From Rhododendron vialii (taxonomy: Eukaryota > Streptophyta > Magnoliopsida > Ericales > Ericaceae), in NCBI RefSeq assembly GCF_030253575.1, contig NC_080565.1:7102001-7166000 (forward strand): 64,000 bases of DNA. The letters run 5' to 3'. Each line of letters opens with the position of its first letter. The first letter of the stretch is position 1. The position numbers and the translations under genes are program-made. The notes under the pieces were generated by a model. It did not search any database. It had not been told where the DNA came from and worked only from the letters and a program-made list of their open reading frames with translations. This document shows, in pieces, positions 48,401-59,500 of this stretch.

Positions 48401-50827
48401 CATCTGTGGCGCTAACAACCGCCTTAATTCCCCGTTGTACCTGAAAGTAACAAAACACAACCTTACGTGCAATATTGAATAAAAACGACAACTTATATGT
48501 ACAAACGCTACAAACTAAAGGACTTAAGCATCAAGATTATACAATCTTGGACGCTTATCACATCTCCAAGACTCCATTTCTTGTTTGTCATTTTTCTAGT
48601 TGAACGTCCCAATGTTTGACCAAACATGATATTTTCTGAAAAATATCCGCCACTTGAGGCGAGACTTTCTTTGGTAGTTTCTGTTGCATACAACTTACTT
48701 ATTGGGGACTCAACTTGAGAAAACCATGTGATTGTGTGGTATTTGATGTTAAATGGAATTTGGTCGAATTGCACAAATATAAATAGCAAGTAAACTAAAA
48801 CCAGTCACACAAAAGAGGACTTGTAATTTTTACCACATCCCCGATGGGGAGATGATCAAAGAAGCATGAGTCTACGTTTAAGTTGCAAAACAGAGAATTT
48901 TTTCTTATGTTTCCAGAAGTTCATTGTGTAAGGAAGCCCATGCCTGCCCCTATTCAGTTCCCTAAACTGCCGATGGAGAAGTATGCCATGTCTGTACTTG
49001 GTGATAATGCGTTTTATGTTTGGACTCCATCTTAATTTCTATTGTACTTGACGGCTTTTCGAGCTTCTCATACCGTGCTGTTTCTTATGTTATTAGAGAC
49101 GCAATGGAGAACCGCTTCGCGTATACATGAATCTTGAGGCTGGCAGAAAGCGAACAGATCGCGAGGATCTGTTTATTAGTTATCATGCCGAGGATGATGT
49201 TCAGGCCACTTATGCTGGTGCCCTCTTTCATAATAACCGAAACTACCATTTGTCTTCTTACAAGAACAATGTAAGCATTCTGCTTCTACCTCCGACACCC
49301 TACTAAAATGCCTTTGGGGTTCTCTTTTTCTAAACTTGTCCCCTTTCTTTATCTTGGGCATTTTGATATCTTCGAATTTCTGCATTTGTTTGGATCATGG
49401 AATTCATAAGGGATTTATTAAGGGCCCATTTATTAGAAAGTGATGACGTGGCCCCTTCTGGGCCCATCAGAAAATAATGATGGAAAATTATTTGATGGAT
49501 TAGCAAGAGGACAATGGAAACTGGAAGAAAATTTTAAAAGAAGTTCCATACTACTTCCATGTGATTGATTATGTGAAACATTCAATTTAAAAGTTACTCC
49601 CTCCGTCCCTTTTTTTGTGTCCAGTATTCCATTTTGGGCTGTCCCTTAATAAGTGTCCATTTTGTAAAGTTAGGGGGGTAAAAGTTGGTGTATTGTCTAT
49701 TTTGTCCTTAAAAGTAGATTTTATTTTGAAAAGTTAGTGAGTAAAAGTGTAATGATGATGGGTAAGTAGGGAAAGTGGAGGAAAAAGTTGATGTGAAAGG
49801 TGTAATGATGATGTCTTTTTAATAAGTTGGAGTTACGAAGCAGGACACTTAAAAGGGGACGGAGGGAGTAGCCCCTATTTTTCTGTAAACTAGTCTTAAC
49901 CAGCTTATCCTTTGAAACTCTCATTCTTTCCAACTATAGAACGTAATTTTTCGAAAAGAAATTTTCATCCTATTCGAAAGAAAAAGAATTCCTTTTGCTT
50001 GCATTTTCTATCATTTCATTTTCTATCATTTTTTCTCAGTATTCAAATGGACGCTGAAAGACAGGAAAATGATCCAAAGTCGAAAAGATAAATGTACCTT
50101 CTTTGTATCACTGTTTCTTATCTTTTCCTCTCCCCTTGTAAAATGCTTCCACAAATTTTGATTCAAAGACAGACTAGTTGTTTGATTGCAACAATTTGGT
50201 TTTGGTTATCTATTGTGTCTCTATTTGGTAGATAAGTTGGGATACCTAAAATTTCAGGATACACTGGTTTATTGGTCGTCGTCGCGTTGTCTTCCTCAAA
50301 GAAACAAACTTGCCATAGCTCTCCTCAAGCTGCTACCGCACCACTCATTTGGCAAGTGCTTGAACAACGTCGGCGGCCTAGATATGGCCCTAACTCTCTA
50401 CCCAGACTGTGTTAAAGATAGAAACTCTGCCCCTCAATGGTGGGACCATTTACACTGTGCCATGTCCCACTACAAGTTTGTCCTTGCCATCGAAAACACA
50501 GTGACAGAAAGTTATGTGACGGAGAAGTTATTTTACGCCTTGGACTCTGGAGCAGTACCTATCTATTTTGGTGCTCCAAATGTGTGGGATTTTGTCCCTC
50601 CACATTCGATAATAGACGGGACTAAATTTGCATCGATGGAAGAACTAGCTTCTTATGTGAAGGGCCTTGCCAATGACCCTATCGCCTATGCGGAGTACCA
50701 CGCGTGGAGAAGATGCGGTGTGATGGGTAGTTACGTAAAAGCACGTGCGGCAAGCTTGGACACATTACCGTGTCGGTTGTGTGAGGCAGTGAGCAGAAGG
50801 GGTGGGAGAAATGCTAGAGCCTTGTGA
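42455..50827 (+). CDS. FUT13: FUT13-like alpha-1,4-fucosyltransferase (GT10)
   Basis: Three exons: 42455-42922, 49097-49270 and 50258-50827; 403 residues. The enzyme transfers fucose from GDP-fucose in alpha-1,4 linkage to the terminal GlcNAc of Lewis-a-type N-glycan antennae in the Golgi. Topology is type II: a short N-tail, a hydrophobic anchor at about residues 11-32 (MSGFALLILLLSGILEF), then a lumenal domain. The donor-binding GT10 motif is complete at residues 298-323 (ESYVTEKLFYALDSGAVPIY, then FGAPNV), with WWDHLHCAMSHYKFVLAIEN just before it. A C-terminal CRLC (386-389) matches the family. All introns are GT-AG, phase 0. Intron 1 is 6.2 kb and collects a LINE fragment, a solo TRIM LTR and a minisatellite. 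Identity rests on near-continuous recalled similarity to Arabidopsis FUT13, including the unique link RRNGEPLRVYMNLE. Confidence 0.92.
43554..43740 (+). pseudogene. LINE reverse-transcriptase fragment
   Basis: The frame reads ...HSEWRILDILSRKGFGEKWSKWIR..., which parallels the plant L1 reverse-transcriptase segment around 'DHV-W-FLD--L-RKGFG-KW--WI'. Only about 60 codons survive and the catalytic FADD region is absent. It lies in fucosyltransferase intron 1, in sense orientation. Confidence 0.6.
43733..43852 (+). repeat. 65-bp tandem duplication
   Basis: AAGTCATGAGTCATGACAAG with the following GGGAATT(T/C)GCAAGC and TTAAAGTTCTC occurs twice, at about 43733 and 43798. It overlaps the end of the LINE fragment in intron 1 of the fucosyltransferase gene. 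Confidence 0.85.
44675..44781 (+). mobile_element. TRIM solo LTR (copy C)
   Basis: A single 107-bp LTR of the same family (TGTTAGAGCTTGTTCCACAT ... TTAATTATCTCCTCCAAAAC ... GATGCTTTAGCA), with GAGTG before (44670-44674) and GAGCG after (44782-44786), a 5-bp duplication with one change. There is no primer site or internal part, as expected after LTR-LTR recombination. It lies in fucosyltransferase intron 1. Confidence 0.85.
45204..45398 (+). repeat. Degenerate minisatellite
   Basis: About six imperfect copies of a roughly 35-bp unit, GAAAGTGCCTAAAATC plus CTAGGGTACCCTAT. The unit carries the palindrome TAGGGTACCCTA. It is located in fucosyltransferase intron 1. Confidence 0.85.
47040..48500. 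other. Repeat-like intron block with TACCGGTA motifs
   Basis: This part of fucosyltransferase intron 1 contains long non-coding sequence resembling non-autonomous retrotransposon leader, with the 8-bp palindrome TACCGGTA three times (about 48150, 48174, 48222). The stretch 48220-48420 is locally GC-rich. I could not find paired LTRs, a primer site or a frame, so the identity is open. Confidence 0.3.
49597..49868. mobile_element. Stowaway MITE with TA duplication
   Basis: A textbook structure: CTCCCTCCGTCCC at the left, GGGGACGGAGGGAG at the right, TA at 49595-49596 and 49869-49870. It is the same family as 12954-13230, in the opposite orientation. It lies in fucosyltransferase intron 2. Confidence 0.92.
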
Positions 50828-51098
50828 AGCTTTAACTGATCAATACTAGTGACATTTAAAAAAAAAAAAAAAAACTGATCAATACTTGCTCGGGTTTTTT
50901 GAATGTTCACATAGTGAGCTTTGAGTTTTATAAAATGATAGTGATTTCTTGTAGAAGCAAAATGAATTAGGAGCAGCTTATAAATGAAAGAACAAGCTTG
51001 AATTCATGCTTGGAATAACAATCTTGACAGGTTTGTTTTCTTCTGTGAGCACTTGTACTCTTCACTTTTCTTTTCTTTTTTTTAATCGTAGATCAGGG

Positions 51099-51471
51099 CG
51101 GTTCCGGAGATCCTTAAAAAAACCTCTAAAAAAACCCTCCAAATTTTAATTTCAGTTCCCGATCAAATTTTGATGATTCGAGCTGCTCAATGTGTTCAGA
51201 ACGCGATTTTAAGGGTGTCCGCGAGAAACTGGCAAAAAAACTAGTAACTGGGAAGGATTTGATTTGAGCAGTTCTTTATTGAACTGTTCAATAAAGTTTA
51301 ATAAAAAACTGTTCGGATGAAATTCTTTCCGGTCATTTTTTTTTTGCTGATTTCTCGCGGGTATCCTTTAAATCACGTTCTGATTACATTGAGCGGCTCG
51401 GTTCATCAAAATTCGATCGAAAACTTGGAGGAATTTTAAGAGGTTTTTTTAAGGGTCCCCGGAACCACCGT
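51099..51471. mobile_element. Inverted-repeat MITE (family also at 28310-28655)
   Basis: The ends CGGTTCCGGAGATCCTTAAA and the complement of TTTAAGGGTCCCCGGAACCA pair, as do the next 140 bp on each side. It shares the interior CAGAACGCGATTTTAAGG, AAAACTGTTCGGATGAA and TTTCTCGCGG with 28310-28655. Confidence 0.85.
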
Positions 51472-52683
51472 ACCCCTCTAATCTTTTTCTTTTTCTTTCT
51501 TCTGGTTAATGGCTCTTCCCCTTGAATCTCATCTGAGCAACTTTGGATGGTCCGAGAGGAAGAGGGGTTCCGCTTTAAGGCACAGCGGCCTGCTGTCCCT
51601 CTAGTCCGAGACTCATCCCTAGCTCAAAGATTCAATCTAGGCCGTTCAAAATGTAGAACTCAATGATTAGAACATCTATATAAAACATATTTCTATTGGA
51701 CATCAATTTAGTCACTGACCAGAGAACGTAATTCCTGATAAAATGGAGGGTAAATGTAAATTTGAGAATGTCCTTTACAATAACTTTCAAGCGATCATGA
51801 TGTTACCGTTGTCTTATCTACTTGAATTTTGTATCAATTTCATACTAGCAAAGTCCTACAGTATGAATGATTTAGAATACAAAAAGTTACTTTTTTTAGC
51901 ATAGGTTAAAACCAAAGAGTTACTTTTTTAGCATAGGTTAAAACCAAAGAGTTACTTTTTTTTTGTAAGCAAAGCTGGTGGTTAAATTACAAAAAAAAAA
52001 AAAAAGAACCAGTGAGGGCACGTGCTGGATACGCCATTGCATTTGCCAATACATCTTCATAGTTCCGTAAAAGAATTAATCGTGGCACAGTTAAGCTAGT
52101 GCAGACAATATGAGTTATGTCCAAAAAAACATCGCTTTTACATTTTCTAAAGCCTTAAAAGTTTTCAAGCAGTTCCCCTAATTAAAAAAAATAACCTAGC
52201 TAGATTTGTTTCCCTTTGTTTCGTCTTTATTCAAGATTAACTAATATCTACTAAAACTGTGGTTTAATTTTTTTTAACATCTAAGAAAATAAAATTTTGT
52301 TAACGAAAGATAAGGATTACAAGGATAAAGGGACAAGATCAAAATGGCATCACAATGCAAAGGAAAACATTCCAACTAGGAAAACTGTGGTTTAAGTTAA
52401 TTTACGGTAATTGTTGCATTTTCCTTTTTACCATTCTTAGTGCTACAAGTAACTAACCTTAAGCTTAGAGTGAGTTCATGCTATGGACTAAATGATATTT
52501 TTGGTATTCAGTCTAAAAATACCCACTACTCAAAACAATGACATTTTCCATAACTAAATGGTATTTTTGGTACTTTTGTAAAAACGAGTGGTATTTTGAT
52601 AGTATTAGTGACAAAAAAAAAAAGAGTTTAAGGTGAACTCATCCTAAGACTATATTATTGGGGAACCCCACTATACGTATTGA

Positions 52684-52892
52684 TGGGTTCCCCACCGATG
52701 GGAACGCAGGGCCTGGTCCAAGTCCCGCATGGATATCTGAATGAAAAAATAAAAAATTGGATAGAGTACTTACGCATATCGGATTGAGTTAATTTTCATG
52801 GGACCCACTTTATTTTTAAAAAAAAATTAAATAATTTGGATTATCTATGTGGGACACAGAGCGGACCCTGCGTTCCTGTCGGTGGGGAACTC
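52684..52892. mobile_element. Foldback MITE
   Basis: The ends GGGTTCCCCACCGATGGGAA / CGCAGGGCC and GGACCCTGCG / TTCCTGTCGGTGGGGAAC are inverted, around an AT-rich loop. No target duplication was assigned. Confidence 0.65.
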
Positions 52893-53503
52893 GTCGGTTC
52901 CGTTAGGTTTATCGATTATTGGGTGAACCCAAAAAACAAATATTTAGGGTAAACCTACAGTCAAGATCAACTTTTTCCTAACTTAGAATGCAAGTCTCAA
53001 ATGATTCCTAGGCCTAAGGCTTTGACAAAAAAGGAAAGGGCAAAAAATTCCCGCAAACCTCCTGTCCAATCGTCCGTGCTTAACGGCTTTTTTAAGTTCC
53101 AAGACAGGGACTAGGGTCCTGCATTACCAAAGTAATTCCATATCCGTCCATTTTTTGGGATCAATTTTCGAGCCGAATTTAGGAAGAATCATGGCTCGAG
53201 TAGTGATGGCTGGTGACCCATCTCCAATTCTTTTTTCTTTCAATAAATTGAAAGTTCGGATCAATTTATGCACACCTCAATTACTCTGAGGAGACCAACT
53301 CTACCTTCTACTAACATCCCCCCAATACCCGCATCTTCAATTCTTCAATGCATTAGCTTACATTGGATTTGATCATTTTAACATGGTAGTTGGTACTAGT
53401 CTTCACATTTCTCCAAAGGGGATAGAACTGTGCTAGTGGCACAGGTAAATTAAGTACTGATTATACACATACTTTCTATAGGGCTCATTCAGGATCTCGC
53501 GAA

Positions 53504-53724
53504 CGATCCGAACCGCTCATTTTTCTTAAAAGGTTGTTTTATGTGTTCTTGTACGAAATCATCTCAATCGGATATGGATAAAGGCTTTTTCAAAATTTAC
53601 AAGGCTAATAACTAGTTAGTTTTGTCCTAAGAATTTGGAAAAAGCCTTTGCTGATATCCAATTGTAATAATTTTTATAGAAATGCATAAAATAATATTTT
53701 TTTTAAAAATAAGCGGTTCGGATC
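53504..53724. mobile_element. Foldback MITE
   Basis: The ends GATCCGAACCGCTCATTTTT and AAAAATAAGCGGTTCGGATC are nearly perfect complements, and internal arms (AATCGGATATGGATAAAGGC with GCCTTTGCTGATATCCAATT) continue the pairing. Confidence 0.75.
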
Positions 53725-54502
53725 ATCCTTGTGGGACTTGAGGTGGGCTAAGCAAGAGTTGTACTACCTGCCAAGACAAAGGAGTACATAGTCCATGCAC
53801 AGATGATTTGGGGACCCATTGCGGGTCCCACAAACATTATTGAAGTCGTTCATTTTATCTAAAATATTTGATTTAGAGTCTTCGTAAAAAATCATTTCAA
53901 TCGGATACCGGCATATCTCTTAAAAAAATGGATGCTTAGTATGATTTCAAGAATGAACTTGAAGACAAATTAACCCCGGTCAAGTGATTATAAAGTGTCT
54001 GCCTAACTTGAGTTTATTGAATTAACTGGGACTAGTCCAGTTGGTCAGGACTTCTGCATCTGACCTCCTAGTTAGTTGGCCAAGACTTTTGCATCTCACT
54101 ATGAGGCCAGGAGTCTGAGTCTTTTCACCCACTTGTGGGTGTTCTTCAGTTGGGATTATTTCTCCTCCTAAAATGAGGACTTGTAGTTAGGTAAGAGCTT
54201 TGTTTGTTTGGCATTTAAGTTTAGTTTTGTTTAGTTTTGGTAGTTGATGGAATGAGAAATAGGTGGTTGGGTCGTTGGACTTTTAGTTATCTCATAAACT
54301 CCCGTACAATTGATATAGTGTCCCGTAATTTATACTTTATAGAGTACTTCATAATATAATCATCCCTGCTGGCTGCTATCGATTGAAAAAAATTAAAATT
54401 CCTCCTCCTTTTGGTTCACTGCAAGAAAACTCCAGCTGAAACTGGGGGCGGAAAATATCGTCCTTTTGTGCCCCCCAACTGTGCTATTCACACATACAAA
54501 TA

Positions 54503-54838
54503 GAACACAGATCGCGCACAGATTTTGTGTGAGGTCCATTCCAGATTCCACACAAACAATTCGAGCCGTTCATTAATTGTAAAACATTTTTTAAGGGCTC
54601 CCACGAAAAATTAGCTCAATTCAATACCTATAAGTACTCGATCCAATTATCTAACTTTTTATTCGGATTTCGGGATAATGAAAATTTAGACAATTGAATC
54701 AAGTATCTGTAGGTATTGGATTAAGCTTATTTTTAACCGAGACCCTTGAAAAATATTTTACATTTAATGAACGATTCGGATCATTTGTGTGAAATTCATA
54801 GTAGACTCCACACAAAATCTATATGTGATCTGTGTTCA
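54503..54838. mobile_element. Foldback MITE
   Basis: The ends GAACACAGATCGCGCACAGA and (reverse complement of the right end) GAACACAGATCACATATAGA pair, then TTTTGTGTG continues on both. The interior is also an inverted repeat. Confidence 0.75.
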
Positions 54839-55525
54839 GTTTGTCTGTGCCAACAGACTTATTGTTTGTGCCCCTCATAAACGGATCATCACAGTTTACA
54901 ATGGGATACAGTCCTCCCGAATCCTTGTAAATAGATTCGTATGCTATAAGTGAGCCTTGTTTGTTGTTTGGATGCTAATTTAGAAAGAAAAAAAATTCAA
55001 TTCAAAAAACACTCATTACCTCTACATTCTAATAGCCCATTTTTGGACCACCACCACTTTGATGATTGAAATTGTTTATATTTTAGATCTCGTCAAAATC
55101 AATAATTACGTCAAAAATCACATTAATCAAATATTATTTGATATAATTTCAGAGCACAGTTATATTGAGAAAACAAAAGGGCTTACAACACAAGATCACA
55201 ACCCATTAATGTGCTCTCAAATTACGTCAAATTATTCGATAACATGATTTTTGACGCGGTTAATGGTCTCAATAAAACCTAAAGAATGAAACGATTTTGA
55301 CCATCAAATTGGACCTGAAAATAGGCCAACAAGATAGTTACGTCCCGTTCCGCTAAATTTGCTCCATTCTACTAAAATTCTTATTTTTAAGTATCAATTT
55401 ACCGTTTTATGAGACATATCATTATTTCATTTCATAATATATCACTTTTAATTTAAAAAATAAATACTTATTTTTCTTAATAGAACGATTTCCGAACTAT
55501 GGAGAGGTCCTCCTTTGCTTTACTT

Positions 55526-56136
55526 AGGCTCCGTTCCTGAAAGCCGAATAAGTACTTATTTTTTAAGAAGGCAATTTCAAGCTCAAAAATAATGAGCTTA
55601 TTGAAATCTAAAACTATGCAATATGGATCTTGTTTAAGAGATCTCAATAAGATCTTTAATACGGTGCAAAAAAATTTAAAAATTTATTTTTCGTTTACAT
55701 TATTTTTGAGTTTGAAAATATGAAATAAGTATTTATTTTTTAAGAAGGTGTTCTAGAACGGGCTCTTAGGCCCCCGTTTAAGAACCAAAATAAGCTGCTT
55801 ATTTTTTAGGGAAATGATATTGGCACTCCCAAAATTGATGCAGGCACTCCAAAAACAAAAGAAAATGGCTTTGGAATTACACTGATTTTGGAGTGCCTGC
55901 AACAATTTTTGGAGTGCCAATATCATTTCCCTAAGAAGACAATTTCAAGCTAAAAAATTATGAATTTATTAAAATCTAAAAATATGCAATATAGATCTTG
56001 TTTGAAAGATCTTGATGAGATATTTTATACGATGCAAAAAAATTTTAAAAATTATTTTTCATTTGTATTATTTTTTAGTTTGAAAATGTGAAATAAACTG
56101 CTTATTTTTTAAGAAGGTTTTTGAAACGGAACCGAA
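55526..56136. mobile_element. AT-rich MITE pair in tandem, with a nested element
   Basis: The outer ends GGCTCCGTTCCTGA and GAAACGGAACCG are inverted. Inside are two tandem diverged copies of the same roughly 200-bp unit (55554-55755 and 55790-56120), each with CTTATTTTTTAAGAAG-like ends and TATGCAATAT(G/A)GATCTTGTTT. A relative is at about 20590-20790. The second copy is interrupted by the element at 55809-55931. Confidence 0.65.
55809..55931. mobile_element. TA-flanked MITE nested in another MITE
   Basis: A 123-bp hairpin with ends GGGAAATGATATTGGCACTC and GAGTGCCAATATCATTTCCC, exact complements, flanked by TA at 55807-55808 and 55932-55933. Removing it and one TA restores ATTTTTTAAGAAG, seen intact in the sister copy at about 55558. 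It is therefore younger than the host element. Confidence 0.9.
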
Positions 56137-56501
56137 GGAAGATGGGGTACTACGTTAAACAGTTCACACACACCCACTTCAGACACAGCACTGTCTGCTT
56201 AATCATCTCTGTTTTTTGTTTAAACTTCCTTAATTATCTCTGTCACACTCGAGACTAATTTGTTTGTTTATAATCATACACCTAAACACACACACTCTCT
56301 CTCTCCCCCCGAAGAAAAACACATTTTCTAGAGAGAAGAAGCTCACAATCCCAACACCAAAAAGAATACTAGAATATACGTCTCCAAATCTCGACTCTCT
56401 CTCTGTCTCTCTCTCTCCATCTATCTACGCGCATTATGACAGATTAGAAACCATAGACTGAGGTCGTGAAGTGGCAGTGAAACAGTGTTATTAGATCCGA
56501 G

Positions 56502-59500
56502 ATGGCGGAGGTTCCCGGCGACGGAGGGGGAATGTCGCCGGCGGATGTTCTGGCGGCGCCATTGTCGGCGTCGGGATCGTTCAGGGGTTCGCGGCAGCGG
56601 AGAGCTCCGGCGCGGCCGCCGAGCATGGACGCCGACGAGTTCATGAACCTGCTCCACGGGTCGGATCCGGTCAAGGTGGAGCTCAATCGATTGGAGAATG
56701 AAGTCAGGGGTGAGATCCGGTGGACCTTCGCTTTGTGCTTTCTCTTTTTGTGTTGTAGACTTGTAGTTAGGGCGGATACACGAAGCGAACGAGATATTTG
56801 TTGATGCTTGGTTTGAAATCTATCTTTTAACAGTTGTAAAAATACGTTCGAGCTTGGCTTGTTTATGAAACAAGCCGATCTCGAATGAACCTTAATCGAG
56901 CCACAAACCGATCTCGAGCAATGTTCTAAAAATTGCTAGGCGCTGGTCGGACGGAAAGGGGCACCTAGCGGTAACCAGTCGGCCGTCTAGCGCCTATGCT
57001 GCCCAATCTAGGCGGTAGACCACCTCTTAGCACCTAGACGCAAACTAGTCGGCCTTGGCGGCCGACTTTTAGAATACTGATCTTGAGTGACTTAGTAAAT
57101 CCAAACATCATATGTTGAACGAGCCGATCAAATAGTTTGTTTGAGTTTAGTTTGAATGCTTAACGAGCTTCAAAGAAGTTCAAGCTTAGTTTGTTTTTGT
57201 CACAAACCGATCATAGACGAGCTTTTAACGAGCGAACATGAGCTCGAACTCCAACGCGAACTGGTTGGTTTATTTATCAGCCGTAATTGTAGTAATGCTT
57301 GGGTTTTTTTTTGGTTGTCGATTTGAGGTGTGTTTGTTTTGTTTTTTTGCAGATAAGGATCGAGAATTGGGGGAAGCAAATGCGGAGATCAAGGCACTGA
57401 GGTTTTCAGATCGCCTAAGAGAGAAGGCAGTTGAAGAGGTTATGTATCTTTCTTTCGAAATGCTTTAGTTTATGAGGAATTGCCATGTTGATTAATGAAC
57501 TCACATTTTCTTTCCAAGTAGGTAGTTTCATAAACAAAGGCTTTAAAAGGAATGCCACCTGCATACGGAAGGACTTCGTGCCGATCAATGAACTTGTACA
57601 TTGAGTTTAGCGTATGCAGGTTGCTGTATTATTTTATGTAGTTGACCTAGTGGTGGTCTTCATTTTGTAGGCTTTCTTAGATTGGGGTTTTATGCTGATG
57701 TGTTGTGTTTTGCTAGTTTCTGAGGGGTTGCCATGTTGATGAATGAACTAGAATTTCCCTTTCAAGTAAATAGTTTGATTAACTGATGCATTTAAAGGAA
57801 TGCCACCTGTATATAGAAAGAGGTCGAATAACCGAAAAAAGCCACATACACTACCTTATAGTGGGAAAGAGTTACGTGTTATGAAATTGGTCGAGGAAGG
57901 ACCCTTGAGTTCCAACTATACAAGCTACTAATAAAAGACTTCTGAAGTCGAACTTTGAGTCCATCAAAATGCCGCAGCTGCCTCCTTTCCAGACAAATCA
58001 AATCAAGGGATAATACACCAAAGACGGGAAGGAATTTAAGTCGATCAACTCATAGATTGAGTTTAGATATGCAGGTTGCTGTATTTCTGATGCAGTTGAC
58101 CTAATGGTGGTGTTCATACTGTAGGCTTGTTCTTATGCTGGTGTTGTGTTTGGCTTTTCTGAATTAGCTGATGGTGTTCGCTAATGTAGTTCTCAGTGCA
58201 ACTTAAGTTTATCAAACATATTTCTCTTTAAACTTCACACATTAGGAGCTGTCATTTTATCTGATACTTCTCTCAAAATATCCGCTTCAGAGGATCTTCC
58301 ATTGTTGTTGTTTTGTCTTTCCATTGGCACTTTACGAACGAGGTTGTATTGAAGTTGGTATGTTTCTGATGTACATAATTCATCATTGCAGATGATTCAA
58401 ATGTCGTCTTTTTTGCAAGTGTCATATTTATGCAGTTGTTTGCTGCCCGATTGCCTTCTCCCTAGAATTAGTTAAATCGAATGGCTAATGGGACAGATGT
58501 TAGATGGCTGGTAGGGATAGTTTAGCTCCGATGGGGTGACCTCCCCTTCGCATGCAGATTCCAAAAAGTTTCAGCCAGTTTTGGATTTGACTTCTTCATA
58601 TGACTTGGACTTGCGTATCCCAAACCTGGAGCAGCAATAATTCTCAGATAAACGAGTCATCTTTCTGTTACAAACTTCTAGTGAATGGTCGATAGCCACT
58701 GGATATGGAAACTAAGTGCTTTGCCAAGTATGGCCCTCCCCTTCATTGGAAAGGGTCAAGCGTATTCCTGTTTGTTAAAGCATCCAACTCAATACTAATT
58801 GACAATGAGTGGAAAGGCTGCCCAAGCTCATATACTAATTTTGGAGGAGATAATTAACTAACGTGGGACAATTTCCAACACTCTCCCTCACGTGCGACCC
58901 CTGACTCGTACGCGGAGAGGTCAACAAAGGATTTGGAACACACAGATCACAACGAAACAAAGTGCAATTATGGCACAAACAAAGGGGAAAAGCCTCCGAA
59001 AACCTAGCTCTGAAACCATGTTAAAGCATCCAACTCAGTACTAATTAGCAATGAGTGAAAAGGCTGCCCAGGCTCATGTGAGGAGATAATTAACTGATGT
59101 AGGACAATTTCCAAAACTGTTCTTTTTATTATTCGAAAGGTCTTGACTTTGGTATCAAAATTGAGGGAGCTCCCATTCGACAATATTGCTAATTCTAGTG
59201 TTGGTTACGGTGTCAGTATCCCAGCTGATTTTGTTGGTGGTTATTAGAGGTGTCAAATGTGCCGTGCCGGCACGACACGACACGGGCACGGGGTAGCACG
59301 GCACGTCACAGGTACGGTATTGGCCTGGCACAGCACGACACAGCACGATTGTAGTGGGCCCAGGGCACGGCACGAAAGTTGGCACGGCACGGCACGGTCG
59401 TAGACGGGCACGAAAAGTGGACAGGAATGGCACGGCACGACACGACACGGTTCTAGCAAGGCACGGGCACAGGCACGAGCATGGGCACGGCACGAGGCAC

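Larger units (their letters stand above)
50828..56501. other. Intergenic between the fucosyltransferase and MAP70 genes, MITE-rich
   Basis: No gene is supported in these 5.7 kb. At least six inverted-repeat elements are present (51099-51471, 52684-52892, 53504-53724, 54503-54838 and 55526-56136 with one nested inside). The last 250 bp before the MAP70 ATG carry CT-rich leader sequence (56293-56310, 56395-56416) typical of a plant 5' UTR. Confidence 0.55.

Noticed and set aside
59155-59493. Minus-strand Cys/Pro-rich open frames (and 60089-60301)
   Set aside because: They are translations of the GGCACGACACG repeat inside the hAT element, not genes; the repeat keeps frames open by composition.
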